From: an uncultured Paracoccaceae bacterium
GTDB taxonomy: Bacteria > Pseudomonadota > Alphaproteobacteria > Rhodobacterales > Rhodobacteraceae
Direction of reading: 5' to 3'
Assembly: GCA_913061275.1 (NCBI GenBank)
Contig: CAJXSR010000013.1
Coordinates: forward strand, 26,708-90,707
Length of the DNA stretch: 64,000 nucleotides
Shown here: positions 46,358 through 55,104 of the stretch, piece by piece
Numbering within the stretch: the stretch's first letter is position 1
Layout: each line of letters starts with the position of its first letter
The notes under the pieces: model-generated
Told to the model about the DNA's origin: nothing
The model's database searches: none
Seen by the model: the letters and a program-made list of their open reading frames with translations, nothing else
Program-made: the position numbers and the translations under genes

Positions 46358-46579
46358 TTAAAATCCCAAACCTTCGTATTTCTTTTTAAACTTAGAAACA
46401 CGTCCGCCAGCATCCATTAGTTTTTGGTTGCCACCTGTCCATGCTGGGTGCACAGATGGGTCGATGTCCAATACCAATGTATCGCCTTCGGCGCCATAAG
46501 TAGAACGTGTTTGATAAGTTGAACCATCTGTCATTTGAACAGTGATTGTGTGGTAATCTGGGTGCAGTTCTTTTTTCAT
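46358..46579 (-). CDS. rpmE: 50S ribosomal protein L31
   Basis: The 73-residue product matches L31 ([19 protein letters not shown], then [27 protein letters not shown]). It lacks the CxxC zinc cysteines and is thus the C-minus form, normal in many alphaproteobacteria. It follows rplS by 11 bases and precedes a clear terminator. Confidence 0.96.
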   Translation of the reverse strand: MKKELHPDYHTITVQMTDGSTYQTRSTYGAEGDTLVLDIDPSVHPAWTGGNQKLMDAGGRVSKFKKKYEGLGF

Positions 46580-46590
46580 TTTTACCGCTC

Positions 46591-46968
46591 CTATTTCGCA
46601 GATTTAGGTTTGTAGTTTGTTTGTTCTGCGATACGCGCAGATTTACCACGGCGATCACGCAGGTAGTAAAGTTTCGCGCGACGCACACGGCCACGACGTA
46701 CAACTTCGATATGCGCGATGTTTGTAGAATATAGCGGGAACACACGTTCAACGCCTTCACCGAAAGAGATTTTACGCACTGTGAAGGATGCAGCGATAGT
46801 GCCGCCACCTTGACGTGCAATGCAAACACCTTCGTAGTTTTGCACACGAGAGCGGGTGCCCTCGGTTACTTTGTAGCCTACACGCACGGTATCACCTGGT
46901 TTGAAATCAGGGATGTCGGCGCCAAGACTTGCGATTTGTTCAGCTTCTAGCTGTGCAATCAAGTTCAT
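46591..46968 (-). CDS. rplS: 50S ribosomal protein L19
   Basis: The 125-residue product matches L19 ([26 protein letters not shown], then [37 protein letters not shown]). I chose the ATG at 46968 ([11 protein letters not shown]), preceded by AGGAAA; the frame is open to 47019 but those residues do not resemble the family. It is separated from trmD by two metabolic genes, unlike the canonical operon. Confidence 0.95.
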   Translation of the reverse strand: MNLIAQLEAEQIASLGADIPDFKPGDTVRVGYKVTEGTRSRVQNYEGVCIARQGGGTIAASFTVRKISFGEGVERVFPLYSTNIAHIEVVRRGRVRRAKLYYLRDRRGKSARIAEQTNYKPKSAK

Positions 46969-47307
46969 AACGTTTTCCTTTTGCTCGCCTTTTGGCGATG
47001 TTGGTTTATCCGTCCTCATTGCTCTTGGTCTTCATTCAGGTCCGCATATGCGCCTGCCAGAGATCAGGTCGACGTTTTACTTGTGGCTTCGAACAAATCA
47101 GATCGCGTAAGCGATGAATGTATCCGTGTCAGGCAGAAGAATTCCCGTCACATTACACCCGATTATTTCTGGGCCTTTGATATAGATAAAACGCAAGGTG
47201 CGAATCCATCAATACCAAGTCCGCGCGGTATAGGATGGATGGGGGGATCAATCAAGAGGAATGGTAATAGGGCTTTTAATCCTATGTCAGTATTTACCCT
47301 ATGCTGT
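46969..47307. other. 339-bp leader/promoter region upstream of rplS
   Basis: No gene is convincing here; a 114-codon plus-strand frame (46981-47325) has no family resemblance and overlaps the neighbouring aminotransferase. Close to the rplS binding site a TCGCC-AAAA-GGCGA hairpin (46985-46998) is visible in the minus-strand leader. The rplS-rpmE promoter should lie in this stretch. Confidence 0.5.
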
Positions 47308-48516
47308 TTATTGGGTTTCTATTAAATCACCCAACCGCTTAATGCCCTCATTAATCGTTACTTCGCTGGCTAATGAAAAGTTTAGCCTGATGGTATTGGC
47401 GCCTGATCCATCCGCAAAAAATGCTTGCCCAGGTACAAATGCCACCCGTGTTGATTGCAATGATTTGACCAACAGTTCAGCCCCATTAATATGCGTAGGT
47501 AAAGTCAACCAGATAAACATACCGCCCTCTGGGTGCGTCCATGTCACATCTTTTGGCATATAAGCCGTTAATGCTTTCAACATATGGTCACGCCTATTTT
47601 GATAAGCATCGCGAATTTTCGTGACATGCGCGTCAAAACAACTACGCGCCACTGTGTTAATAGCCATTTGATTGATTGTTGGCGTGTGCAGATCAGATGC
47701 CTGCTTTAATAATACCATCTGTGCAATTACGGGATGGGCAGCACAAACCCAACCAACACGTAGCCCTGGTGATAATGTTTTGGAAAAACTACCCGTATAA
47801 ATCGTGCGACACGCATCAATCATACCTTTACGTTCAATTTCCAGTGCCAGAATTGGTGGTATTGCCTCACCATCATAACGCAAGGTCTGGTAAGCCGCGT
47901 CTTCGATAATTGCAATGTCCAAACTGTCTGCTAAATCCAGAAGATTATCCCGATCCCGCCGATCAAGTGTCACACCTGTGGGGTTGGCAAAATCCACGGA
48001 TGTATATGCAAACTTAACGCGTCCTCCATTGTTGGCAGCAGTTTGGGCATAATCTTCAGCTGAACGATTGCCATTGGGATAAAGCCGATCATATGTCGGC
48101 TCATACGCATTAAACGCCCCCAAGGCGCCTAAATATGTCGGCCAGCTAACCAGTGCTGTATCATTTGGTGAGATCAGTAATTTTCCCAAATAATCAAGCG
48201 CTTGCTGAGATCCAGATGTGATAATGATATTGTCAATATCGCACGGCACACCAACCTTGGCCATCTCATCGCGGATCCATTCGCGCAAAGGCACATAACC
48301 CTCACTTACAGAATATTGCAACGCAGCCTCTGCATTTTGGCTATTTAATGCTTCTGCATAAGCTTGTTGAAAGTCTTGCACGGGAAACAATTTGGGGTCA
48401 GGTATGCCACCCGCAAACGAAATAATATCGGGTTGATCCAGTAGCTTTAGAATTTCCCGAATTTCAGAGGCTTTCATCTGCGTATTGCGCGTGGCCAGTA
48501 TTGTATCCCAATCCAT
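47308..48516 (-). CDS. PLP-dependent aminotransferase (2-aminoadipate/LysN-like class I)
   Basis: The 402-residue product is a fold-type I aminotransferase of the LysN/MocR-like subgroup: ISFAGGIPDPKLFP near residue 34, GSQQALDYLGKLLI, PTYLGALGAFNAYEP, DFANPTGVTLD and the PLP lysine in YTGSFSKTLSPGLRVGW. This group includes 2-aminoadipate, aromatic and branched-chain aminotransferases, so the substrate is uncertain. It is 95 bases downstream of the Rieske oxygenase gene. Confidence 0.85.
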   Translation of the reverse strand: MDWDTILATRNTQMKASEIREILKLLDQPDIISFAGGIPDPKLFPVQDFQQAYAEALNSQNAEAALQYSVSEGYVPLREWIRDEMAKVGVPCDIDNIIITSGSQQALDYLGKLLISPNDTALVSWPTYLGALGAFNAYEPTYDRLYPNGNRSAEDYAQTAANNGGRVKFAYTSVDFANPTGVTLDRRDRDNLLDLADSLDIAIIEDAAYQTLRYDGEAIPPILALEIERKGMIDACRTIYTGSFSKTLSPGLRVGWVCAAHPVIAQMVLLKQASDLHTPTINQMAINTVARSCFDAHVTKIRDAYQNRRDHMLKALTAYMPKDVTWTHPEGGMFIWLTLPTHINGAELLVKSLQSTRVAFVPGQAFFADGSGANTIRLNFSLASEVTINEGIKRLGDLIETQ

Positions 48517-48611
48517 GCCATTTCCCTCTTTTAGCAGGCTTGGTGAAGAGTGAGTTAAAATGTAATATAAGTCAACCTAGCTGACATAAATAGTGAAGGC
48601 TGCTTTTCAAA

Positions 48612-49727
48612 TCAAGCCTTGGCAAGATCTTCAAGAATTTGTTTGTGAAATCGATGAAGCCCTGACTCTGAAAACCATGAATCGTTGCAGTCAGCAACGT
48701 AGCGTCCTTGGTCATACCCTAGACTGGCAAGGCCCCGTTGAACACTTTCGACCAATGCGATGTCCTCTCGGTTGAACATTTCTGCAAATAGGGATTTTGC
48801 GGCGGTCAGGTTTGGAACATCTGCGCCAGAAGGGCTGTAAATATCAGCATGTTCCAATGTCTGATTTGGCCCATTTGGCCCAATGCGTAATACGATTAAG
48901 TGCGGGCTACCAGGCAAGCTAAGAAGGCATAGGTTAGGCCAAAGAAACCAGGTTAAATAGGGTTCACCTCCCTTGGCTTCAAACCCTTTAAATCCAGCTT
49001 TTGCAGTCTTTTGATAAAACCCGTAACGCTTGCCAACCTGCGACGCACCGCCTTTTTCATTGTAAAGCGTGGCTAAAGTTGGGTGGGCGATAGGAATGTG
49101 ATACCCTTCCGAAAAATTATCGACAATCACTTTCCAGTTTGCCTTTATATCAAAATCAAACCGATGCCCTGCAACAAAATTCGGCATTTCTGGCAGATGC
49201 CCAAGAATTGTTTTTTCAAACTCTGGTAAATCGCCATCTTCGGGCGTGGCATTTGGATTGAAATTAATAAATATCATTCCAGCAATAATTGTATGCTGGA
49301 TAGGCTTAAGGCCAAAGTTTGCGCGATCAAAATCTGCAACATCACGGGTTAAGCGCGCGGTGGAAAGCGCACCATCTAATCCGTAACACCATGCATGATA
49401 GGGACAAACAATGCGGTTTCCTGTGTGCCCGCGTCCAGATAAAAGCAGATGACCCCTATGTTGGCAGACATTGAAAAATACCTGGATTTTGTCATCCTGC
49501 TCCCGCAGGACTAAAATGGGTTGCCCTGCTATTTCATCCGTTATGTAATTGCCAACCTCGGGTAAATCCGAAATATGGCCGACATATAACCACGAACGTT
49601 GGAAAATTTTGCATAGTTCTTGTTGGTGAATGTCGTCATCCGTGTAATATCGAGAGGGCAGTGTAAATGAGTTTTGGGCATGCTCAGCAAAGTCACCTTT
49701 TTCGCCAGAGACTAAATCCCCTCCCAT
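48612..49727 (-). CDS. Rieske [2Fe-2S] ring-hydroxylating-type oxygenase, alpha subunit
   Basis: The 371-residue product has a Rieske cluster site C88-x-H90 and C108-x2-H111 (NVCQHRGH, IVCPYHAW) and a mononuclear iron site N204-x2-E-x2-H210-x4-H215 (DNFSEGYHIPIAHPT). Members demethylate or hydroxylate small substrates; the pattern suits the GbcA/CntA-like branch acting on quaternary amines such as glycine betaine or carnitine, although aromatic acids are possible. No reductase gene is adjacent. It lies between trmD and an aminotransferase. Confidence 0.85.
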   Translation of the reverse strand: MGGDLVSGEKGDFAEHAQNSFTLPSRYYTDDDIHQQELCKIFQRSWLYVGHISDLPEVGNYITDEIAGQPILVLREQDDKIQVFFNVCQHRGHLLLSGRGHTGNRIVCPYHAWCYGLDGALSTARLTRDVADFDRANFGLKPIQHTIIAGMIFINFNPNATPEDGDLPEFEKTILGHLPEMPNFVAGHRFDFDIKANWKVIVDNFSEGYHIPIAHPTLATLYNEKGGASQVGKRYGFYQKTAKAGFKGFEAKGGEPYLTWFLWPNLCLLSLPGSPHLIVLRIGPNGPNQTLEHADIYSPSGADVPNLTAAKSLFAEMFNREDIALVESVQRGLASLGYDQGRYVADCNDSWFSESGLHRFHKQILEDLAKA

Positions 49728-49806
49728 TTCGCACCCCTGTTCTTAATTTGTGTTTAACAATAATAAGAACGACACTGGTAGAGAACAGGGAATCCGTCAA
49801 CAGGTA

Positions 49807-50619
49807 TCAGCCCTTACTTTTTGCTTTCACAAATACATCCCACAAATCCGGCCGGCGTTTCTGTGTTAATTTCTCAGATTGTTCTTGGCGCCATTTATCA
49901 ACATTGCCGTGATGCCCTGACAGTAACACATCGGGTATTTTGCGCCCGTGCCATTCGGCTGGTTTGGTATATTGTGGATGCTCCAACAAACCATTTGAAA
50001 AGCTTTCATCAACCGCACTTTCTTCATTGCCCAACACGTTGGGTAACAAACGGACGGTGGCATCAATTAGGGCTTGTGCGGCAATCTCGCCGCCAGTCAA
50101 AACGAAATCCCCTAATGATATTTCTAGCACGTTGTATTCTTCCAAAACCCGCTCATCAACGCCTTCAAACCGCCCACATAACAGCGTCATACCTTGGGCT
50201 TGGCTGAACTTACGCGCCATCTTTTGTGTCATCGGTTTACCGCGTGGGGACAGGTAAACAACGGGCCAAGTGTTTGAGTCAATAGGGGTGCCACGCCGTG
50301 CGTCTTTCAGTGCCGCACCCACTACATCCGCCTTTAACACCATGCCAGCACCACCACCTGCGGGCGGGCTATCCACATCATTGTGTTTGCCAATACCGTA
50401 GCCGCGCAGTTCAATCGTTTCTAGGTTCCACAAACCCTCTTTTAGGGCTTTACCAGTCAATGAGCCGCCAAGAACGCCCGGGAACAGTTCTGGAAACAAC
50501 GTGATAACTTTAACTTTCCATGCGCCCTGAATATCCGGCGTATCGGTCATCAAGGCGCGCGGCTTGCGATTGGCACTTACAGCCAAGCGGCCGTGGGATT
50601 TGGCAGGCTTATCGGTCAT
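49807..50619 (-). CDS. trmD: tRNA (guanine-37-N1)-methyltransferase
   Basis: The 270-residue SPOUT enzyme methylates G37 of tRNA. VITLFPELFPGVLGGSLTGKAL, RGYGIGKHNDVDSPPAGGGAGMVL and LGDFVLTGGEIAAQALID are hallmarks. An N-terminal extension of about 30 residues (KSHGRLAVSANRKPRAL) is common in Rhodobacterales TrmD. It begins in the rimM stop (ATGA overlap). It ends well short of the next gene, a Rieske oxygenase start at 49727. Confidence 0.95.
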   Translation of the reverse strand: MTDKPAKSHGRLAVSANRKPRALMTDTPDIQGAWKVKVITLFPELFPGVLGGSLTGKALKEGLWNLETIELRGYGIGKHNDVDSPPAGGGAGMVLKADVVGAALKDARRGTPIDSNTWPVVYLSPRGKPMTQKMARKFSQAQGMTLLCGRFEGVDERVLEEYNVLEISLGDFVLTGGEIAAQALIDATVRLLPNVLGNEESAVDESFSNGLLEHPQYTKPAEWHGRKIPDVLLSGHHGNVDKWRQEQSEKLTQKRRPDLWDVFVKAKSKG

Positions 50620-51140
50620 TCTTTAGCCTCTGAAAACACACCTCTAGGCGGGTCGGTAATAATGCGGCCCGTTTTTAAATCGACCGTCGGCACGGCATGG
50701 CGGGTAAACGGTAACAACACCGTATTTTTAATTCCTTTGCCTGCAATTTCTAGAAAGTCACCGGCACCATGATCGTGTACCGCAGTGATGTGGCCCAGTT
50801 TTTCACCGCCAGTATCAAACACATCCAGCCCCACCAGATCTGCATGATAAAACTCATCATCAGGCAGGTTGGGCAGGTTTTCGCGGTTGGTATAAAGCTG
50901 GGTACCCTTTAGCGCATCGGCCTGATCTTTGTATTGCACGCCTTTAATGCGGCATGAATAACCACCTTTGATTGGGCCAATAACGCGCAAATCATAGGTT
51001 TCGGTTCCATTTTCATTGCTTAATGGGCCATAATTACCAAAGTCAGCAGGGATTGCGCAAAAACTTTTCACACGCAATTCACCCTTGATGCCAAATGCAC
51101 CAATAATTGCAGCAATGCAGATTAAATCAGGTTGCGCCAT
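50616..51140 (-). CDS. rimM: Ribosome maturation factor RimM
   Basis: The 174-residue protein assists 30S maturation by binding S19. AAIIGAFGIKGELRVKSF near residue 10 and the PRC-barrel segment LVGLDVFDTGGEKLGHITAVHDHGAGDFLEI are visible. It follows bluB by 6 bases and overlaps trmD. Confidence 0.94.
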   Translation of the reverse strand: MAQPDLICIAAIIGAFGIKGELRVKSFCAIPADFGNYGPLSNENGTETYDLRVIGPIKGGYSCRIKGVQYKDQADALKGTQLYTNRENLPNLPDDEFYHADLVGLDVFDTGGEKLGHITAVHDHGAGDFLEIAGKGIKNTVLLPFTRHAVPTVDLKTGRIITDPPRGVFSEAKE

Positions 51141-51146
51141 AGGTTC

Positions 51147-51779
51147 CTACCGTTCAATCAGTTTGGTCAGTTGCGCATCACGCATTTCCCAACCAACGGT
51201 TTCAAGTTCGGGTGTTATAGTTTCTTCTTTTGGCCAACCAACACAAAGATAGGCCACCAATGACCAGTCGTCAGGTAAATCAAGATCAGTGCGTAACTGA
51301 ATAGGATCAAGGATAGAAACCCAGCCTAACCCCAACCCATATGCACGTGTCGCCAACCAAAAACTCATGATTGCAGCAACAACTGAATAACGTCTCATCT
51401 CGGGCATGGTTTGTGCGCCCAGACCACTGCCTTTTGGCGTGTCTTCCTCACAAAATATAGCTAACTGAACAGGGGCATCCCGCATACCTGTCAGTTTAAG
51501 CGAAGCATAAAGATCTGCTTGCCCTTCTTCATATCCAACCAACGCATCGGCATTGGAAGCTTTGAAGTTATCTAGGGATTTTTGTCGGGCGTCTAAACTG
51601 TTTACGTTCACAATTCGCCATGGTTCTGACAAGCCAACCGAAGGCGCCATCTGGAAAGCATCCAGACATAACCGCAGTAATTCAGGATCGACAGGATCAG
51701 GTGTGAAGTGGCGCACATCGCGGCGCCACTTCATTAGGTCGTATAGCTCGGATTGGAAGTCTTGCGAAAATGCGCGCAT
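51147..51779 (-). CDS. bluB: 5,6-dimethylbenzimidazole synthase
   Basis: The 210-residue flavin-destroying nitroreductase-fold enzyme converts FMNH2 to the lower ligand of vitamin B12. WRRDVRHFTPDPVDPELL, QMAPSVGLSEPWRIVNV and GLGLGWVSILDP are BluB signatures. It lies between rpsP and rimM within a translation operon. Its presence implies cobalamin use, consistent with the methyltransferase-type genes elsewhere in the window. Confidence 0.92.
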   Translation of the reverse strand: MRAFSQDFQSELYDLMKWRRDVRHFTPDPVDPELLRLCLDAFQMAPSVGLSEPWRIVNVNSLDARQKSLDNFKASNADALVGYEEGQADLYASLKLTGMRDAPVQLAIFCEEDTPKGSGLGAQTMPEMRRYSVVAAIMSFWLATRAYGLGLGWVSILDPIQLRTDLDLPDDWSLVAYLCVGWPKEETITPELETVGWEMRDAQLTKLIER

Positions 51780-51803
51780 ATTTGCTCCAATACCAGTGCT
51801 TGC

Positions 51804-52190
51804 TTACTCAGCAGCCGCTTCTTCAGCAGGTGCCGCAGCCGCTTCAGCAGCGTCGGTTATTTTTTGTGCTTTTTCTTCAGCACGATCTAGTGCTTTTTTG
51901 CCAGGCTTAGCTTTTTCAGGGTTGTTACGCTCTGTTTTAGCTACAACGCCTGCTGCTTCCAAAAAGCGAGCAACACGGTCAGTTGGCTGTGCACCTTCAC
52001 CCAACCAGTAGTTTACGCGTTCCATGTTCAACTGAACACGGTTTTCGTCATCTTTTGCCAAAAGCGGGTTATATGTGCCCAACTTTTCTACGTAACGCCC
52101 GTCACGTGGCATACGGCCGTCAGCCGCAACAACGCGATAAAAAGGACGTTTCTTTGAGCCGCCGCGGGCAAGTCTGATTTTCATAGCCAT
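51804..52190 (-). CDS. rpsP: 30S ribosomal protein S16
   Basis: The 128-residue product matches S16 ([30 protein letters not shown]) with an Ala/Glu-rich C-terminal extension typical of alphaproteobacteria. I chose the ATG at 52190 where family similarity begins, preceded by GGAGAA. It follows the chorismate mutase gene by 37 bases. Confidence 0.95.
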   Translation of the reverse strand: MAMKIRLARGGSKKRPFYRVVAADGRMPRDGRYVEKLGTYNPLLAKDDENRVQLNMERVNYWLGEGAQPTDRVARFLEAAGVVAKTERNNPEKAKPGKKALDRAEEKAQKITDAAEAAAAPAEEAAAE

Positions 52191-52227
52191 GATAATTCTC
52201 CTAAATGTGCTATTTGGGGCCGAGGCC

Positions 52228-52524
52228 CTATTCCTGATGTTTCTTGTGATGTTGAATGACTTCGCTGATGACAAAGTTCAGGAACTTCGTCGCGAATTTC
52301 GGGTCAAGGTTGGCGCGTTTTGCCAAATCCTCAAGACGTTCGATTTGTTGCGCTTCACGCGCAGGGTCTGACGGTGGCAAAGCGTGTTGCGCTTTCAGTT
52401 TACCCACCGCTTGCGTATGCTTGAACCGCTCGCCTAGTGAATAGATCAGAATCGCGTCCAAACGATCAATACTTTCACGATGTTCTGCCAAAATCTCAGC
52501 GGCTTTTTGGGTTGTATCTGTCAT
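52228..52524 (-). CDS. Chorismate mutase (AroQ class)
   Basis: The 98-residue all-helical protein carries the AroQ pattern ([31 protein letters not shown], then [18 protein letters not shown]). It rearranges chorismate to prephenate for Phe/Tyr synthesis. Its start overlaps the stop of the GNAT gene by 4 bp. Confidence 0.92.
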   Translation of the reverse strand: MTDTTQKAAEILAEHRESIDRLDAILIYSLGERFKHTQAVGKLKAQHALPPSDPAREAQQIERLEDLAKRANLDPKFATKFLNFVISEVIQHHKKHQE

Positions 52525-53036
52525 GATAATACCTCTGGTTTTGGGTGACGATAAACTAGGCAGGGCTCATCTTCTTTTGGTGCTTTTGCTTTTGGATCAA
52601 GCACAGCCCCCATGCGCTCCGCCAACTTGATTGACCTAACGTTTTCGGGGGCGATATAACTTACGGCCGTGTTCCACCCCAAGCGGGTAAAAGCATCTTG
52701 GCGTGCTGCATGGGCTGCTTCATAAGCAATCCCTTTGCCTTCTGAGTTGCCAAAGATCATCCAGCCGATTTCTGTTTCAGGCCATCCGTCAGGAAACCAC
52801 GGGCCTACCATGCCAATAGCTGTATCATTCGCTTTTTCGGTCACGATCCACATACCAAACCCTAGCAATTCCCAATGACCGATTTCACTGGCAAAACTAC
52901 GAAATACCTGACCTGCTGTGACATCACCATAAATATGTTCCAACCCGCCTGCAGCGGCAAAGGCTTTGAACTGTTCAAAGTCAGCAGCTTTTGGTTGGCG
53001 TAAAATCAAGCGTTCTGTTGTCAGTGTATGGGTCAT
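52521..53036 (-). CDS. GNAT-family N-acetyltransferase (RimJ/RimL-like)
   Basis: The 171-residue product starts TERLILRQPKAADFEQFKAF and carries IGWMIFGNSEGKGIAYEAAHAARQDAF and SYIAPENVRSIKLAERMGAVLD, typical of the RimJ/RimL acetyltransferase group. Substrate is unknown. It overlaps both neighbours by 4 bp, so it is translationally coupled to the NIPSNAP gene and to chorismate mutase. Confidence 0.9.
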   Translation of the reverse strand: MTHTLTTERLILRQPKAADFEQFKAFAAAGGLEHIYGDVTAGQVFRSFASEIGHWELLGFGMWIVTEKANDTAIGMVGPWFPDGWPETEIGWMIFGNSEGKGIAYEAAHAARQDAFTRLGWNTAVSYIAPENVRSIKLAERMGAVLDPKAKAPKEDEPCLVYRHPKPEVLS

Positions 53037-53371
53037 TTGATTAACCCCAGCTCTTTGGGTGATGCGCCTTCAAGGACAGGGCGCGTAAAGCTGCGCTCAT
53101 AGGAAAGTATACACCGTGTTTTTTCTGCGAACGCATACGCCGCTTGGCATTCTGTATCATTTGCCATTTTAACGCGGTAGGCTTCATAATCAGTAAGGGA
53201 CGGGAATGAAAATGCGCAATGCGCGATGTTATTCGGCCCTTCATGTGGTAGCCAATAGCCGTGGTGTGTTCCACCCAGTTTATTAACAAGATGGATCCAA
53301 ACCTTAGCATAGGTTTCAAAATCATCAACTTTGTAAGGGTCAATTACGTATGTCAGAGAGCAGGTAATCAT
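53033..53371 (-). CDS. NIPSNAP-family protein
   Basis: The 112-residue product resembles the NIPSNAP dimeric alpha/beta-barrel family: TYVIDPYKVDDFETYAKVWIHLVNKLGG, HGYWLPHEG and a SFPSLTDYEAYRVKMANDTE segment. Function in bacteria is unclear. It overlaps the ffh stop by 4 bp. Confidence 0.85.
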   Translation of the reverse strand: MITCSLTYVIDPYKVDDFETYAKVWIHLVNKLGGTHHGYWLPHEGPNNIAHCAFSFPSLTDYEAYRVKMANDTECQAAYAFAEKTRCILSYERSFTRPVLEGASPKELGLIK

Positions 53372-54885
53372 TTCTTCTTCCCAAACCCTGACAGCCCAAG
53401 TGGCAACCCGCCGCCGCCTAAACCCGGCAATCCACCACCGCCAAGACCAGGCAGTTTGCCCATATTCTTGGCCGCTTCTTCCATTGCTTTTGGGTCCATC
53501 GCGGATGGATCAGCGGGCATGTCGGACATACCGCCACCTTTGCCCATCATGCCTGCCATAGCTTGTTTTAACATGCCACCTTTGCCCATCTTCTTCATCA
53601 TGTCGCCCATTTGGCGTTGCATTTTCAAAAGTTGGTTCAGTTCTGGCACAGTTAAACCCGCACCTGCAGCTACGCGTTTTTTGCGGCTGGCTTGCATAAT
53701 TTTGGGGTTGGCACGTTCCATCTTCGTCATCGACTGGATCAAAGCGATCTGGCGCTTGAAAACTTTGTCGTCAATGCCACCCGCATCGTCGATTTTTTGC
53801 GACATTTTCTTCATGCCTGGCAGCATGCCCATAACACCCTGCATGCCGCCCATTTTCATCATCTGTTCAAGTTGCGATTTCAGGTCGTTCATATTGAACT
53901 GACCTTTTTTGAACCGCTTCATCATCCGTTCGGCTTGCTCAGCCTCTATGGTTTCTTGCGCCTTTTCGACCAGTGAAACAATATCGCCCATGCCAAGGAT
54001 ACGGCCTGCAACACGTTCTGGGTGGAATTCTTCCAGCGCGTCCAGTTTTTCACCAAGACCTACGAATTTGATCGGCTTGCCCGTGACCGCTTTCATTGAC
54101 AGGGCTGCACCGCCGCGACCGTCGCCATCCATACGGGTTAAAACCACGCCTGAAATGCCGACTTTTTCGTCAAACTCTGTGGCTACATTCACTGCATCTT
54201 GGCCAGTTAGACCATCAACCACCAAAAGCGTTTCGCGCGGTGTAGCAATGTCGCGAACTGATTGGATTTCATCCATCAACACTTCGTCGATATGTAGTCG
54301 GCCGGCTGTGTCTAGAATGTATACATCATAACCGCCAAGAGTTGCCTGTTGTTTTGTACGTTTGGCAATCTTAACAGCATTTTCGCCCTTGATAATCGGC
54401 AGGGTATCAACACTAAGTTGTGTCCCCAAAATTGCCAGTTGTTCCATCGCAGCAGGTCGGTTGGTGTCAAGCGACGCCATCAAAACCTTTTTGCCTTCGC
54501 GTTCTTTTAAGCGTTTGGCCAATTTTGCGGATGTGGTGGTTTTACCAGATCCTTGCAAGCCAACCATCAAGATAGGGGCAGGTGGATTATCTACCTTTAA
54601 CGTGCCCGCATTGGCATCGTCGCCTGACAAGAAATGCACCATTTCGTCATGAACGATTTTTACAACTTGCTGGCCAGGTGTCACTGATTTGGTAACGTTT
54701 TGGCCAGTGGCTTTTTCTTGTACGGCTTTCACGAAGTCGCGTGCAACAGGTAATGATACGTCTGCCTCTAACAGGGCCACGCGAACTTCGCGCAAAGCAA
54801 CAGAGACATCATCTTCGGATAAAGCCCCTTGGCGGGTCAGTTTGTCGAAGACGCCAGAAAGGCGATCGGATAGATTTTCAAACAT
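53368..54885 (-). CDS. ffh: Signal recognition particle protein Ffh
   Basis: The 505-residue GTPase targets nascent inner-membrane proteins. The N domain, G domain (GLQGSGKTTTSAKLAKRL, DTAGRLHIDE, TRMDGDGRGG) and Met-rich M domain (GGMQGVMGMLPGMKKM) that binds 4.5S RNA are complete. A Gly/Met-rich C-terminal tail with a repeated LPGLGGGG unit extends the protein. It leads a chain ffh-NIPSNAP-GNAT-chorismate mutase joined by 4-bp overlaps. The 4.5S RNA gene is not visible in this window. Confidence 0.95.
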   Translation of the reverse strand: MFENLSDRLSGVFDKLTRQGALSEDDVSVALREVRVALLEADVSLPVARDFVKAVQEKATGQNVTKSVTPGQQVVKIVHDEMVHFLSGDDANAGTLKVDNPPAPILMVGLQGSGKTTTSAKLAKRLKEREGKKVLMASLDTNRPAAMEQLAILGTQLSVDTLPIIKGENAVKIAKRTKQQATLGGYDVYILDTAGRLHIDEVLMDEIQSVRDIATPRETLLVVDGLTGQDAVNVATEFDEKVGISGVVLTRMDGDGRGGAALSMKAVTGKPIKFVGLGEKLDALEEFHPERVAGRILGMGDIVSLVEKAQETIEAEQAERMMKRFKKGQFNMNDLKSQLEQMMKMGGMQGVMGMLPGMKKMSQKIDDAGGIDDKVFKRQIALIQSMTKMERANPKIMQASRKKRVAAGAGLTVPELNQLLKMQRQMGDMMKKMGKGGMLKQAMAGMMGKGGGMSDMPADPSAMDPKAMEEAAKNMGKLPGLGGGGLPGLGGGGLPLGLSGFGKKK

Positions 54886-55104
54886 ATCTGCAGGCCCTTT
54901 CGACCGTTACAAGTTGCACCATTCAAGAAGCAAACCGCCAAACGCAAAATACACCAGTGGGCGAAACTCGCTGACTGGTGGTGATCCTGAGACCAGAAGT
55001 TTGGCACTTCTTCGATGGATTAAAGTGGATTTAGCTGTGAACGAAAGCGGAGTCAACGCGAATTACCACTTGCACCTTTTGTGCAACAGGACAAGGGTGC
55101 GCTT

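Noticed and set aside
47190..47230. tRNA-like GGTGCGAATCC stretch
   Set aside because: Resembles a T-arm by chance; no matching acceptor stem, anticodon arm or D-arm around it.
46981..47325. 114-codon plus-strand frame upstream of rplS
   Set aside because: Overlaps the aminotransferase end, Cys/Trp-rich unlike a real protein, and covers the expected rplS leader.
53261..53902. 213-codon frame opposite ffh
   Set aside because: Antisense shadow of the Met/Gly-rich ffh tail; proline-rich low complexity and no ribosome binding site.
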